22,697 nucleotides of DNA from CAYOEZ01 sp964402955 (GTDB taxonomy: Bacteria > Chloroflexota > DTOL01 > DAOUCN01). The stretch spans positions 1-22,697 of the forward strand of contig CAYOEZ010000057.1 in assembly GCA_964402955.1 (NCBI GenBank), read 5' to 3'. Shown piece after piece: positions 7,270 to 14,958 of the stretch. The notes below the pieces were generated by a model, which saw nothing but the letters and a program-made list of their open reading frames with translations, was not told the origin of the DNA and made no database searches. The first letter of the stretch is position 1; each line of letters starts with the position of its first letter. A program made the translations under genes and the position numbers.

Positions 7270-8325
7270 CTAGCGCAGAGGGCGCGTATGATCAGAAACC
7301 AGAACCTTGCGCAGTGTCTCCATCTCTTCCAGGACTTTGCCCGCGCCGCGCACCACACAGGTCATGGGATCTTCAGCCACATACACTGTCATCTTGGTCT
7401 CATAAGCCAGGCGCTGGTCGATACCTGCGAGCTGAGAACCTCCGCCCGCAAGACAAATGCCATGTTCCATGAGATCGGTGATCAACTCAGGCGGCGTCTC
7501 TTCGAGTGTTGTTTTGACCGCCTCAACGATAATACTGACAGGCCCGGAAATCGCCTCACGGATTTCAACGGTCGATACCTCGACTGCCCTGGGCAATCCC
7601 GTCACCAGATCGCGCCCACGCAACGTGACCTTCTTCTCCTCAGGCAGAGGGAAGGCGCTGCCGGCCTCTATCTTTACGTTCTCAGCCGTCCGCTCGCCAA
7701 TCAACAGGTTGTAGCGCTGGCGGGCGAAGGAGATGATCTCCTGATCCAGCTCATCACCGGCGACGCGAATAGAACGATTAACGACCATGTCGCCCAGAGA
7801 AATGACGGCCATCTCTGTTGTGCCGCCGCCGATGTCAACAATCATGCAGCCGGTCGGCTCAGTGACGGGCAAACCAGCGCCGATAGCCGCCGCCAGTGGC
7901 TCTTCGATGAGATAGACCTCACGTGCGCCGGCGTTCATGGCTGCGTCTTGCACTGCGCGTCGCTCCACCTCAGTGACGCCGCTGGGAATGCCAATCACAA
8001 CCCGAGGACGCGGGATGAGGGCAAATTGCTCGTGCGCCTTGGCGATGTAGTGGCGGAGCATATGCTCTGTGATGTCAAAATCCGAAATGACACCGTCGCG
8101 CAGAGGGCGAATCGCCACAATGTTGGCCGGCGTTCGTCCAACCATGCGCTTGGCCTCCGAACCGATGGCCAGCACCTTGCGCGTTTTCTTATCAACTGCC
8201 ACAACCGACGGCTCTCTGATCACAATTCCACGGTGGCGTACCAGAAGCGACACGTTGGCTGTGCCCAGATCAATACCTATGTCTCTGCTGAAAAGACCCA
8301 GCAGAGCATTCAGGGGGTTGAGCAC
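7270..8325 (-). CDS. mreB: Rod shape-determining actin homologue MreB
   Basis: Cytoplasmic actin-like ATPase whose membrane-bound filaments direct side-wall synthesis. Visible motifs are phosphate-1 DIGIDLGTANV near the N-terminus, RPLRDGVISDFDITEHML, the PSGVTEVERRAV helix, IEEPLAAAIG, phosphate-2 DIGGGTTEMAVIS and the adenosine segment CLAGGGSQLAGI. The frame can start at a GTG at 8337. A GTG at 8323-8325 is preferred because GGAGG stands 5 nt before it, and it gives the usual short lead (LNPLNALLGLFSRDIGID). The product is then 351 residues, slightly longer than the usual 340-350. It is separated from rplY by 100 bp containing a strong hairpin, so it may also have its own regulation. Confidence 0.97.
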   Translation of the reverse strand: MLNPLNALLGLFSRDIGIDLGTANVSLLVRHRGIVIREPSVVAVDKKTRKVLAIGSEAKRMVGRTPANIVAIRPLRDGVISDFDITEHMLRHYIAKAHEQFALIPRPRVVIGIPSGVTEVERRAVQDAAMNAGAREVYLIEEPLAAAIGAGLPVTEPTGCMIVDIGGGTTEMAVISLGDMVVNRSIRVAGDELDQEIISFARQRYNLLIGERTAENVKIEAGSAFPLPEEKKVTLRGRDLVTGLPRAVEVSTVEIREAISGPVSIIVEAVKTTLEETPPELITDLMEHGICLAGGGSQLAGIDQRLAYETKMTVYVAEDPMTCVVRGAGKVLEEMETLRKVLVSDHTRPLR

Positions 8326-8362
8326 AACACCCTCCACGACGGGTCAGAATAACTCGCACATT

Positions 8363-8397
8363 ACCCTCCCGAATGGCGTTTTGCCATCCGGGAGGGT
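8363..8397 (-). terminator. Strong hairpin between rplY and mreB, possible attenuator
   Basis: Arms 8363-8377 and 8383-8397 give a 15-bp stem around a 5-nt loop. The single imperfect pair (A8372 against C8388) becomes a G-U wobble in the minus-strand RNA, so the stem is fully paired in that orientation, which fits transcription from rplY. No U tract follows, so it may act as a partial terminator or a 3' stabiliser of the rplY message rather than a full stop. Confidence 0.6.
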
Positions 8398-8425
8398 CAG
8401 AGTCGTGCCAGAACTGCCAAAGCTG

Positions 8426-9079
8426 CTATTGGGCTGCTGCCTTGTCGGCTGTCGCCTCGCCCTCGGCTGCTGGCGCTGCTTCCGCCGTTACTGGAACTGC
8501 GGTGGCCGCCACTTCCTCTTCCTTCGCAGGCGCCATGATCTTGACAACCAATGTCTCGGGATTGCTCAGGATCGTGATACCGTGAGGCGCCTTGATAGCG
8601 CCCACCAGAATCGACTGGTTGACCTCTGCCAGGACGGAAATGTCAATTGCGATGGACGACACCAGGTCGCCAGGCAGACACTCGATGTCCAGAGTGTCCA
8701 GATTCTTGAGCAGCACGCCGCCCAGAGCCAGGCCCGGGGCAACGCCGACCGTCACCAGAGGCACGTGCGTGCGCAGTTTCTCTGTCATGCTGACCTGATA
8801 CAGGTCGACGTGCAGAAGCTTGCCCGTCGTGGCCCTGCGCTGATAGCTACGGATCAGCACGGGGCGTGCATCGTCATTTCCTGCAACCGCAAGGGTAAGC
8901 AGGGCATTCGTCCCGGCGCGGGCCAGCGCTCGTTCAAGAGCAGCTTCTTCTATTTCAAGTGCCAGCGACGACACATTGTGTCCGAAGACGTTGACCGGAA
9001 TGACGCCGCTGCGACGCATGAAACGCACCTTCTTGCCCAACATGGTGCGCGGCTTTGCGTCGAGTTTGATCCTATCCAT
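8426..9079 (-). CDS. rplY: 50S ribosomal protein L25, CTC form
   Basis: L25/CTC-family protein that binds 5S rRNA in the large subunit; the long form is associated with stress responses in some bacteria. The 217-residue product has the N-terminal 5S-binding domain (about 1-92), with RRSGVIPVNVFGHN and HVDLYQVSMTEKLRTHVPL. The CTC beta domain (about 95-185) includes GGVLLKNLDTLDIECLPGDLVSSIAIDIS. An Ala/Glu/Pro-rich acidic tail (about 184-217) ends it. AGGAGG is 4 nt before the ATG. It is the first gene after the promoter at 9141-9169 and probably leads the mre-min transcription unit. Confidence 0.95.
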   Translation of the reverse strand: MDRIKLDAKPRTMLGKKVRFMRRSGVIPVNVFGHNVSSLALEIEEAALERALARAGTNALLTLAVAGNDDARPVLIRSYQRRATTGKLLHVDLYQVSMTEKLRTHVPLVTVGVAPGLALGGVLLKNLDTLDIECLPGDLVSSIAIDISVLAEVNQSILVGAIKAPHGITILSNPETLVVKIMAPAKEEEVAATAVPVTAEAAPAAEGEATADKAAAQ

Positions 9080-9140
9080 GAGACCTCCTGAATCCTATTC
9101 ACCGGCGCGCAGGCCGGCTAGTGGTACGATGTCGCCGCCA

Positions 9141-9169
9141 ATTGTACCCCATAACAGAGATTCTGTCAA
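9141..9169 (-). promoter_or_regulatory. Near-consensus sigma70 promoter for rplY-mre-min cluster
   Basis: On the minus strand TTGACA (9164-9169) and TACAAT (9141-9146) are separated by exactly 17 bp (9147-9163). Transcription would begin near 9134, leaving a leader of about 55 nt before the rplY ATG. The match is 6/6 at -35 and 5/6 at -10. Confidence 0.85.
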
Positions 9170-9430
9170 TCGCTCTGGCGTAGAAACTGCGCATCCGCGT
9201 CTGCCGCTTCCCCGGCCAACTGCGTTCATCCGTCACAGATGTAGACGACAGCACAGACGCGACGCTGTCACCGCAGCCGGCAATTCCAGATATGGCAGAG
9301 GTATCGCAGGGCGGGTTTCTTGCCCGCCGTCCAAGCCGATCTGAGCCAGGCGGGCATTGCAGAGCGCTCTTCTCTGCCCTGCTCTCCATCACCAGTTTCC
9401 CCACTTGCCAGTATTCGCTGCCAAATCCTC

Positions 9431-9459
9431 TTGACATTACCGGCTTTCTGTGTTATATC
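9431..9459 (+). promoter_or_regulatory. Sigma70-type promoter of the GntR regulator
   Basis: TTGACA (9431-9436) is followed after 17 bp by TATATC (9454-9459). The -35 is perfect and the -10 matches 4/6 of TATAAT. The start site would fall near 9466, inside the direct repeats and just ahead of the palindrome, as expected for a negatively controlled promoter. Confidence 0.65.
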
Positions 9460-9462
9460 TAC

Positions 9463-9491
9463 GGTAGAGTGGTAGGCGGGTAGAGTGGTAG
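9463..9491 (+). repeat. Two direct repeats at the regulator's transcription start
   Basis: GGTAGAGTGGTAG occurs at 9463-9475 and again at 9479-9491, a 16-bp period. The second copy runs into the FadR-type palindrome. These may be extra half-sites for the regulator encoded just downstream. Confidence 0.6.
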
Positions 9492-9496
9492 TACCA
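9486..9496. promoter_or_regulatory. Putative FadR/GntR-family operator
   Basis: TGGTAGTACCA is palindromic around one central base and fits TNGTNNNACNA, the pattern known for FadR-subfamily GntR regulators. It lies about 20 bp downstream of the predicted transcription start and 53 bp before the regulator ATG. Autorepression is the simplest inference. Confidence 0.65.
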
Positions 9497-9548
9497 ATTT
9501 GGTAACCGCAGTCAATCTTGCCTCATGTGTCGCTCACAGGAGGGCTCT

Positions 9549-10253
9549 ATGCAACCCACATACCGGCCTGTCTGCCGGCGCAGACTGACCGATGAGGTTG
9601 TTGACCAGATCCAGGACCTCATCATCAAAAGCGAACTGCGCGTCGGGGATCCCCTGCCACCTGAGCGTAATCTGGCCCAACGGCTCCAGGTCAGCCGCAA
9701 TGTTCTGCGTCATGCCGTCGGCATGCTCAGTCAGAAGGGCCTGGTTGAGGTGCGTCCTGGATCAGGCACCTACGTGACGCATCCGTCGGGGTCATTCATT
9801 GGCGAGTCATTGCACTTTTTGCTTCAGTTCAATTCCAGCCTTCTACTGGACTTGTTGGAGGCGCGCCTGCTCATTGAAACCGAAACGGCCGCCTTGGCCG
9901 CCCAATACGCAGCGCCCGAAAACCTGCAGGCAATGAAGATTGCCCTCGATAGCATGGATCAGTACTGCGCCGATCCTGACCGGTACGTCGAGGCTGATCT
10001 AGCTTTCCATACGGAGTTAGCGCATGCGGGTGGCAACCAGGTTCTCTTTCTTCTCCTCATGTCTGTGCGCAGCGCCTTGCGCGAGAACATCCGCCATTTT
10101 GCCAGCAATCTGGACGCTATTGTCACATCCACGCGCTACCACCACCACATCTACGAAGCTGTTGCGGCTCATCAGCCTGAAGTCGCTCGCCAAACAATGA
10201 GAGACCATTTTGCGTTAATCCTTGAAGGCGAACGCCGGCCTCCCGTATCGTGA
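9549..10253 (+). CDS. FadR-subfamily GntR transcriptional regulator
   Basis: DNA-binding regulator that likely controls the catabolic genes to its right in response to a small carboxylate or sugar acid. The 234-residue product has a GntR winged helix at about 14-76, with the hallmarks GDPLPPERNLAQRLQVSRNVLRHAVGML and GLVEVRPGSGTYV. An all-helical FCD ligand domain follows (about 98-222). Candidate metal or ligand residues are Asp150, His154 (DLAFH), His199/His200 and His220, as usual for FCD proteins. The frame is open 8 codons earlier, but AGGAGGG ends 4 nt before this ATG. A matching operator lies in its own promoter. The isomerase-like gene follows after 30 bp. The inducer cannot be deduced. 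Confidence 0.92.
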   Translation: MQPTYRPVCRRRLTDEVVDQIQDLIIKSELRVGDPLPPERNLAQRLQVSRNVLRHAVGMLSQKGLVEVRPGSGTYVTHPSGSFIGESLHFLLQFNSSLLLDLLEARLLIETETAALAAQYAAPENLQAMKIALDSMDQYCADPDRYVEADLAFHTELAHAGGNQVLFLLLMSVRSALRENIRHFASNLDAIVTSTRYHHHIYEAVAAHQPEVARQTMRDHFALILEGERRPPVS

Positions 10254-10283
10254 GTTGTTCTGCCACCTCCATCGGAGGTTCGA

Positions 10284-11087
10284 ATGCGCATCGGCCTGAA
10301 TAGCTTTGCCTGCCGTTGGGCAATGGGCTACCTCGATTTCAAGCCGACACACCCCATGACTGCTTTCGATTTTTTGGACAGAGCCAGTGATTTGGGGGTC
10401 GACCTGGTGCAAATCGATTCTAACCTGCCCTGGCAAAGCATGGACGCAGCAACACTGCAGCGTCTGCGCCGGCAGGCGGAGCAACGCGGCCTGGTGCTTC
10501 AGTTCGGCGCCATTGGCTTGCGGAGCGAACACCTGGCCTGGGCGCTCAAGGTTGCCCATCAGGCCGGCGGACACCTGTTGCGCGTGCACGAAGACCGCAA
10601 GCGTTGGCAGCCCTCAGCAGACCAGATCGCGGCGCAGCTAATATCCGTCCTCCCCCTCTTGCGTGAATATGATATCACTGTCGCCGTCGAGAACCACTTC
10701 TGGTACGGGGCAGAGGATATTGTCCATATTGTGCAAGCCGTCAATGACCCGCATGTCGGCGTCTCGCTCGACACCGGCAACTGCGTCGCCCGCCTGGAGG
10801 GCTGGCGCGACACGGTCAATCGCCTGGCGCCGTACGCCGTCTCGATGCACCTCAAAGACCTGGCAGCGGCGCGACGTGGCGTGGGGTTTTACATCGCCGG
10901 CTGTCCATTGGGCGAGGGATCCATTGATCTACGCTATGTCATCGAAACCGTGCGTGCTGCCGGTCGCGAGCCCGACGCGGTTCCTGAGCTCTGGATGGAC
11001 TTCGCGGGCGATGAGGCCACCACGCTGCGGCAAGAGGATGACTGGGTGCGCCGGAGCATCGAATATGTCAGGCGACTCCTTCTATAG
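10284..11087 (+). CDS. Sugar phosphate isomerase/epimerase-like TIM barrel
   Basis: AP-endonuclease-2/xylose-isomerase-like TIM barrel, a family that includes tagatose/psicose epimerases, inosose isomerases and hydroxypyruvate isomerases. Likely divalent-metal ligands are Glu136 (VAVENH), Asp163 (SLDTGN), His189 (SMHLKD) and Glu235 (PELWMD). GEGSID (210-215) is the usual loop after strand seven. The 267-residue length is normal, and it is cytoplasmic. GGAGG lies 5 nt before the ATG. It is probably co-transcribed with the upstream regulator. A hairpin at 11123-11141 follows, and the first transporter gene starts 358 bp later. The substrate is unknown; a role in isomerising the imported sugar or its oxidised form is inference. 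Confidence 0.85.
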   Translation: MRIGLNSFACRWAMGYLDFKPTHPMTAFDFLDRASDLGVDLVQIDSNLPWQSMDAATLQRLRRQAEQRGLVLQFGAIGLRSEHLAWALKVAHQAGGHLLRVHEDRKRWQPSADQIAAQLISVLPLLREYDITVAVENHFWYGAEDIVHIVQAVNDPHVGVSLDTGNCVARLEGWRDTVNRLAPYAVSMHLKDLAAARRGVGFYIAGCPLGEGSIDLRYVIETVRAAGREPDAVPELWMDFAGDEATTLRQEDDWVRRSIEYVRRLLL

Positions 11088-11122
11088 TCCAACGCTCGAC
11101 ACTGTCCTTGCTCCTACATGCC

Positions 11123-11141
11123 CGCCACGACGATCGTGGCG
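11123..11141 (+). terminator. Hairpin after the isomerase gene
   Basis: Perfect 8-bp stem CGCCACGA/TCGTGGCG with a 3-nt loop, 35 bp after the stop. No T run follows, so it is only a possible or partial terminator, or a message-stabilising stem. Confidence 0.4.
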
Positions 11142-11256
11142 AAATGACGCCTCTACAGGCAGGGGAACACCAAGATGTAGGTCTGATGCTGCATGGCAGG
11201 CATAAGCGAAGTCGCCGTGCAAGGCGATGCTGGCGGCACTGGTGAAGCCTGCCTGT

Positions 11257-11331
11257 ACACGAAAGGGATGATGGACAAAGGCGAACGTCTCTGGCGACGC
11301 ACCTGGAAACTGTGGCCCGTATGGACTTAGG
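11257..11331 (+). repeat. Transporter leader element, copy 1, with 19-residue Trp-rich ORF
   Basis: A 75-nt segment that recurs at 14959-15033 with 65/75 identical bases and no gaps by hand alignment. It contains an ATG-to-TAG frame (11271-11330) of 19 codons with core ERLWRRTWKLWP and four Trp, preceded by GAAAGGG and a second ATG directly upstream. The frame closes 115 nt before the binding-protein ATG. Eight differences inside the frame fall at codon positions 1, 2 and 3 as 3, 3 and 2, so selection on the peptide is not shown. A leader peptide, a cis-acting RNA or a DNA site all remain possible. Confidence 0.7.
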
Positions 11332-11445
11332 TAGTTTGGAGGAGGTGATCGGCGACAAGAATGAAGCATCATCGGAGCACTGTCAGAGTGTAGGAGGTTT
11401 GGAGAACCGAGCGCCACTTAGTGAAGAAAGAAGGAGGATCTTACC

Positions 11446-12906
11446 ATGTCTAGTAACCCAACGTCACGGCGACAGTTCCTGAAGATGTCGGCGGTTGCCA
11501 TATCGGGCGCTGCTCTGGCCGCCTGCGGGGCGACTCCGACGCCCGCGCCAACTGCGACCCCCGTGAAAGTGATCCAGACCCAAGTCGTGGTCCAGACCCA
11601 AGTCGTGGAGAAGGTGATCACTGCTACCCCTGCACCGGTGCCGCTCACGGCGACTCCGGTCCCGACGCCCGCCCCCAAGCCGGCGGTCGTGATCAAGGTG
11701 TGGCACCAGTATTCGGCAGAACCCCTGAAGCAGCAGGCGATGTCCCGCGTCTTCACCGAGTACATGTCCACGCACCCGGGCGTCGTGATCGAACCCCTGT
11801 GGTGGGACAAAGTCGCCATGTGGAATTCCTTCCGCGCCGCGATGACGGCCGGTGGGAAGGGCGCCCCGGACATGATCTACGAGGAAACACAGCAGTGTCT
11901 CGACTGGTTTGCGGCAGGCTGGCTGGTGAAGGTCGCGGACATGTGGGATCTGAAGAAGTTCGCCGCCGGCGTGGACAAGGACCTTTCGTTCCCCTGGGTG
12001 CTTACTTACGAAGGCAACGCTGACATCATACTCTACAACCCGGAGATCTTCGACAAAATCGGCGTCAAGGTGCCCGCTGATTACCAGTTTACGCAGTTAG
12101 AGTTCGTGGACGTCGTGAAGAAGGCGCGTGCTGCAGGTTATGCCGGTGTCGCCAATGCCATTGGCAACCGGCCCTATGCCGCTCAATATCTCGTGCGCTA
12201 CGCCCTCTGCAGCCTCGTCGGCATTGACGACTTCAATGCCTACTTCAATGGCAAGAAAAACTGGGACACACCCGAGGTGCGCAAGGCCATCGACTGGTCC
12301 CTGGAGTGCAAGAAAGCAGGCATCTGGCCCGATAACTTCTCGACGATGGGCATAGACGAATTTCACCTCTACTTCCACACGCAGAAGAAGGCTGCCATGC
12401 TCCAAATCGGTGTGTGGTACACCGGCCGCGCATTCCAACCCGTGTCTGCCGGCGGCCAGGACCCCAACTTCCATCCTGGCATGCTCAAGTATCCCAAGAT
12501 GGACGGGGCCAAGGCTCCAAATATGATTACGGGTGGTTTTGGCGGTGGCATCGGTATATCATCGGCCAGCAAGAACGTGGACACATGCCGAGATATTCTG
12601 AAGTTCTGGGCGAACAACCCCAAGTTCGGCGCTGTCTGGGCAGCCTTCTCGTTCCAGGCCTCCGCAATCAAGTACACGGCGGCCGACATTCCAGACGACA
12701 TCAAGACCAATGCAGAGCTGGCGAAGTGGTCATGGTGGAACGATTCCTACAACAAGGTGTATAGCAACTGCGAGGTTGGCCTAACTGGCGCGCCATGCGG
12801 TGGCTTCAACGATGCGCTGACAACCGTCATCAACCAGGGCCTGCCGCTAGGTAAGCTAGATACTGACACGGCCATCAAGACACTGAACGCTGCCCTCTGC
12901 AAGTAG
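11446..12906 (+). CDS. ABC sugar transporter substrate-binding lipoprotein (CUT1, first system)
   Basis: Family 1 extracellular solute-binding protein that delivers a carbohydrate to the permease pair encoded next. The 486-residue precursor begins with a twin-arginine signal (S7-R8-R9-Q-F-L-K) and a hydrophobic core, ending in lipobox LAAC with Cys27. It should therefore be exported folded and lipidated. A Thr/Pro/Ala/Val linker (about 28-78) separates the lipid anchor from the binding domain, which starts near VIKVWHQYSAEP. Inside the linker an 18-bp tandem repeat encodes (I/V)QTQVV twice. The ligand domain has many Trp and Tyr residues, consistent with sugar stacking. AAGGAGG is 8 nt before the ATG. 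The ligand is unknown. Confidence 0.9.
   Translation: MSSNPTSRRQFLKMSAVAISGAALAACGATPTPAPTATPVKVIQTQVVVQTQVVEKVITATPAPVPLTATPVPTPAPKPAVVIKVWHQYSAEPLKQQAMSRVFTEYMSTHPGVVIEPLWWDKVAMWNSFRAAMTAGGKGAPDMIYEETQQCLDWFAAGWLVKVADMWDLKKFAAGVDKDLSFPWVLTYEGNADIILYNPEIFDKIGVKVPADYQFTQLEFVDVVKKARAAGYAGVANAIGNRPYAAQYLVRYALCSLVGIDDFNAYFNGKKNWDTPEVRKAIDWSLECKKAGIWPDNFSTMGIDEFHLYFHTQKKAAMLQIGVWYTGRAFQPVSAGGQDPNFHPGMLKYPKMDGAKAPNMITGGFGGGIGISSASKNVDTCRDILKFWANNPKFGAVWAAFSFQASAIKYTAADIPDDIKTNAELAKWSWWNDSYNKVYSNCEVGLTGAPCGGFNDALTTVINQGLPLGKLDTDTAIKTLNAALCK
11573..11608 (+). repeat. 18-bp tandem repeat in the lipoprotein linker
   Basis: TCCAGACCCAAGTCGTGG occurs twice head to tail (11573-11590, 11591-11608). It encodes QTQVV units in the flexible segment after the lipobox. 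Its in-frame length means that copy-number change would alter only spacer length. Confidence 0.85.
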
Positions 12907-12931
12907 CAGCGCGAGGGCTACACTGGTCTAC

Positions 12932-12965
12932 TGCGTGGAGCAGGCAGGTCGGTCTGCTCCACGCA
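12932..12965 (+). terminator. Hairpin between binding protein and permease, first system
   Basis: Perfect 12-bp stem TGCGTGGAGCAG (12932-12943) against 12954-12965, with a 10-nt loop, starting 26 bp after the binding-protein stop. It has no T tract. In CUT1 operons such stems commonly protect the binding-protein message and lower permease output; that role is inferred here. Confidence 0.65.
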
Positions 12966-12994
12966 CACTATCGCCTGGCAGGAAGGTAGGAAGG

Positions 12995-13927
12995 ATGACG
13001 ATAGCACAGGGTCGGGGGAGACGTAAGGCTGGCACGCGGTCTGGCGCCAGCACCCCATGGGCATCGATTGCCCTGTTCCTCGGGCCGCCGCTGCTGTTCT
13101 ATATTGTCTTCACGATCTATCCACTCTTAGCCACAATTTGGTACTCGTTCAACAATATGGTCCCTGCGGGCGGCAAGATTGTCACGACATTCGCCGGTTT
13201 GGGCAACTACCGGGCTCTGCTCTCAGACTCGATATTTCTCCAAGCTGTGCTCAATACGGCGATCTGGGGTGTGGTGGGGCCGACACTGGAGATGGTGACC
13301 GCTCTCGCCCTTGCCATCGTGCTGTACTTCAAGGTGCCGCTGCATCGCTTCTTCCGTACGGCGTGGGTCACTCCTTACCTGGTGTCAGGCGTCGTCGTGG
13401 GCATTGTCTTCAGGTGGATCCTTGGCTCCGACTGGGGCCTGCTGAACAACTTCCTACGGGCAGTAGGCCTGAAGGCGCTGGCGCTCGACTGGATGGGACG
13501 AACAGACACCGTGTTATGGATGGTCATCCTGGTGCACTGGTGGCACACCTTCGGCTACTCATTCATCCTGCTCCTTGCCGGTCTCACGGCCATTCCAGAA
13601 GAACTGCTTGAGGCAGCATACATAGATGGCGCATCCAGGCTGCAAACTTCTTTCCGCATCTTGCTGCCATTGCTGCGGCCCACTGCTGTGACGGTGCTGA
13701 TTCTTTCATTCATCGGCAAAATGCAGGCCTTCAATGTTGTCTGGGTTTTGTCCAATGGCGGTCCAATGCACGCCTCGGAAACTGTGGCTACGTACGTGCA
13801 GAAGCGCGCCTTTGGTTGGTTCTCGCTCGACCTCGGCTACCCGTCTGCCATCGCCGTGGTCTGGTTTGGCGTCGTCGCCATCAGCGTTGGCTTGATCAGC
13901 CGCCGCCTGACGCCCCGAGCAGACTAG
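12995..13927 (+). CDS. ABC sugar transporter permease, MalF/UgpA type (first system)
   Basis: Inner-membrane permease of a CUT1 importer, pairing with the permease encoded next. The 310-residue product has six predicted hydrophobic helices. The EAA loop that docks on the ATPase is at about 206-214 (EAAYIDGAS, then FRILLPLLRP). The N-terminus IALFLGPPLLFYIVFTIYPLLATIWYSF, a helix carrying the Pro-rich MalF-type pattern, lies at about 25-52. The frame is open to a GTG at 12935, but that codon lies inside the hairpin stem. The ATG at 12995 follows AGGTAGGAAGG and is preferred, although its spacing is tight. No ATPase gene is nearby. Confidence 0.92.
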   Translation: MTIAQGRGRRKAGTRSGASTPWASIALFLGPPLLFYIVFTIYPLLATIWYSFNNMVPAGGKIVTTFAGLGNYRALLSDSIFLQAVLNTAIWGVVGPTLEMVTALALAIVLYFKVPLHRFFRTAWVTPYLVSGVVVGIVFRWILGSDWGLLNNFLRAVGLKALALDWMGRTDTVLWMVILVHWWHTFGYSFILLLAGLTAIPEELLEAAYIDGASRLQTSFRILLPLLRPTAVTVLILSFIGKMQAFNVVWVLSNGGPMHASETVATYVQKRAFGWFSLDLGYPSAIAVVWFGVVAISVGLISRRLTPRAD

Positions 13928-14019
13928 GCAAGCCAGCAGACTGTGCGGAACCACCTGGCGGCGCCACAGCAATCCATCGGCCAGCTCCGCCTGGAGTGAT
14001 GGACATAGGGAGGAAACTG

Positions 14020-14901
14020 ATGCAGGCTTCGATCTCACCGCGAAGGCAGGGCGAGCTGCATCCGTGGCGGCAGCGGTTGGCGAAACTGCTGCTCATTCTC
14101 GTTCTGCTCGCCTTCACCTTTGTCGTGATGATCCCCTTCCTCTGGATAATCCTGCTGTCTGCGAAAACGACACAGGAGATCCTCATGGATCCCTATCGTC
14201 TACCGCAGACGATCCAGTGGCGAAACTACGTCAACCTCTTTACGGATCCGCGGATTCGTTTCTATCGCTATTTCTTCAACAGCGTTTTTGTGGCTGTTTT
14301 TGCCTTGCTGCTCGGTACCTTCCTGGCTACTTTGGGAGGGTACGGGTTTGGACGCCCGCGTCTGAGCTTCAGGTTCCGCGGGGCCTTGTTCACCTTCGTG
14401 CTTTTCGCCTTGATGTTGCCGCCGCAGATTCTGTACATCCCCCAGTTTGTCATGATGGCTAAGTATGACCTCATCAACACGCGATGGTCTCTGGTTCTGC
14501 TCTATGCTGCCACGCAACTGCCGGTGAGCATTTTCTTGATGTCCACCTACTTTTCGCAGTTGCCTGCGGAATTGGAGGACGCAGCGCGCATTGATGGCTG
14601 CAGTGATCTTCGAACGTTCTGGCAGGTCATGTTACCTCTCGCTCGTCCTGCCCTTGCCACAGTTCTGATTCTCAACTTCATGAGCTTCTGGAATGAGCTT
14701 CTGTTATCGATCACTATGGTAACAAGTCCGGACATGCGCACCCTGCCCGCGGCAATCTACTTCTTCGTTAGCGACAATGCCGGCGACTTTGCCATGGCAG
14801 CAACAAGCCTCGTCGTCGCAATGCTGCCAGTTCTGGTCCTCTACGTTCTCATGGCCGAGCGGTTCATTGAAGGACTGACGGCCGGTGCGGTTAAGGGATA
14901 A
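14020..14901 (+). CDS. ABC sugar transporter permease, MalG/UgpE type (first system)
   Basis: Second permease of the first CUT1 importer. The 293-residue product shows the MalG-like start (FTFVVMIPFLWIILLSAKT, about 33-51), the TFLATLGGYGFGRPRL segment and the EAA loop EDAARIDGC (186-194) followed by FWQVMLPLARPALATV. The frame extends back to 13816, overlapping the previous gene, but those residues are polar and unlike permeases. An ATG at 13999 is possible. The ATG at 14020 has GGGAGG 6 nt before it and gives the usual N-terminus. A 92-bp gap separates it from the first permease. Confidence 0.92.
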   Translation: MQASISPRRQGELHPWRQRLAKLLLILVLLAFTFVVMIPFLWIILLSAKTTQEILMDPYRLPQTIQWRNYVNLFTDPRIRFYRYFFNSVFVAVFALLLGTFLATLGGYGFGRPRLSFRFRGALFTFVLFALMLPPQILYIPQFVMMAKYDLINTRWSLVLLYAATQLPVSIFLMSTYFSQLPAELEDAARIDGCSDLRTFWQVMLPLARPALATVLILNFMSFWNELLLSITMVTSPDMRTLPAAIYFFVSDNAGDFAMAATSLVVAMLPVLVLYVLMAERFIEGLTAGAVKG

Positions 14902-14958
14902 ACACACCAAAAGAGTATCTCATGGCCGACGATGGGGGACAATGTGTCGCTTGGCTGA

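Larger units (their letters stand above)
9080..9548. other. Divergent intergenic region between rplY and the GntR regulator
   Basis: This 469-bp gap separates the leftward housekeeping cluster from the rightward catabolic locus. It contains one promoter on each strand, a FadR-type palindrome and a pair of direct repeats, listed separately. A short CCGGC/GCCGG hairpin (about 9102-9117) lies in the rplY leader. Between roughly 9180 and 9420 I see no convincing gene or structure. Confidence 0.6.
11088..11445 (+). other. 358-bp leader region of the first binding-protein gene
   Basis: This gap follows the isomerase gene. It holds a hairpin (11123-11141) and the first copy of the 75-nt leader element (11257-11331), then about 115 nt to the binding-protein ATG. 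No clear sigma70 promoter was recognised here. The only plausible reading frame is the 19-residue one inside the element. Confidence 0.6.

Noticed and set aside
7114..8352. 412-codon plus-strand open frame
   Set aside because: It lies antisense to mreB and the mreC-mreB gap. Its composition is Arg/His/Asn-rich with no recognisable domain, as expected for the complement of a GC-rich gene.
8069..9091. 340-codon plus-strand open frame
   Set aside because: Antisense to mreB and rplY, both securely identified on the minus strand.
11257..11331. Known riboswitch or T-box
   Set aside because: No match to a riboswitch core that I know and no specifier/antiterminator pairing; Trp codons alone do not make a trp-type attenuator because no terminator with a U run follows.
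13816..14019. N-terminal extension of the second permease by 68 codons
   Set aside because: Overlaps the first permease in another frame, is polar and Arg/Pro-rich, and lacks the strong GGGAGG found before the ATG at 14020.
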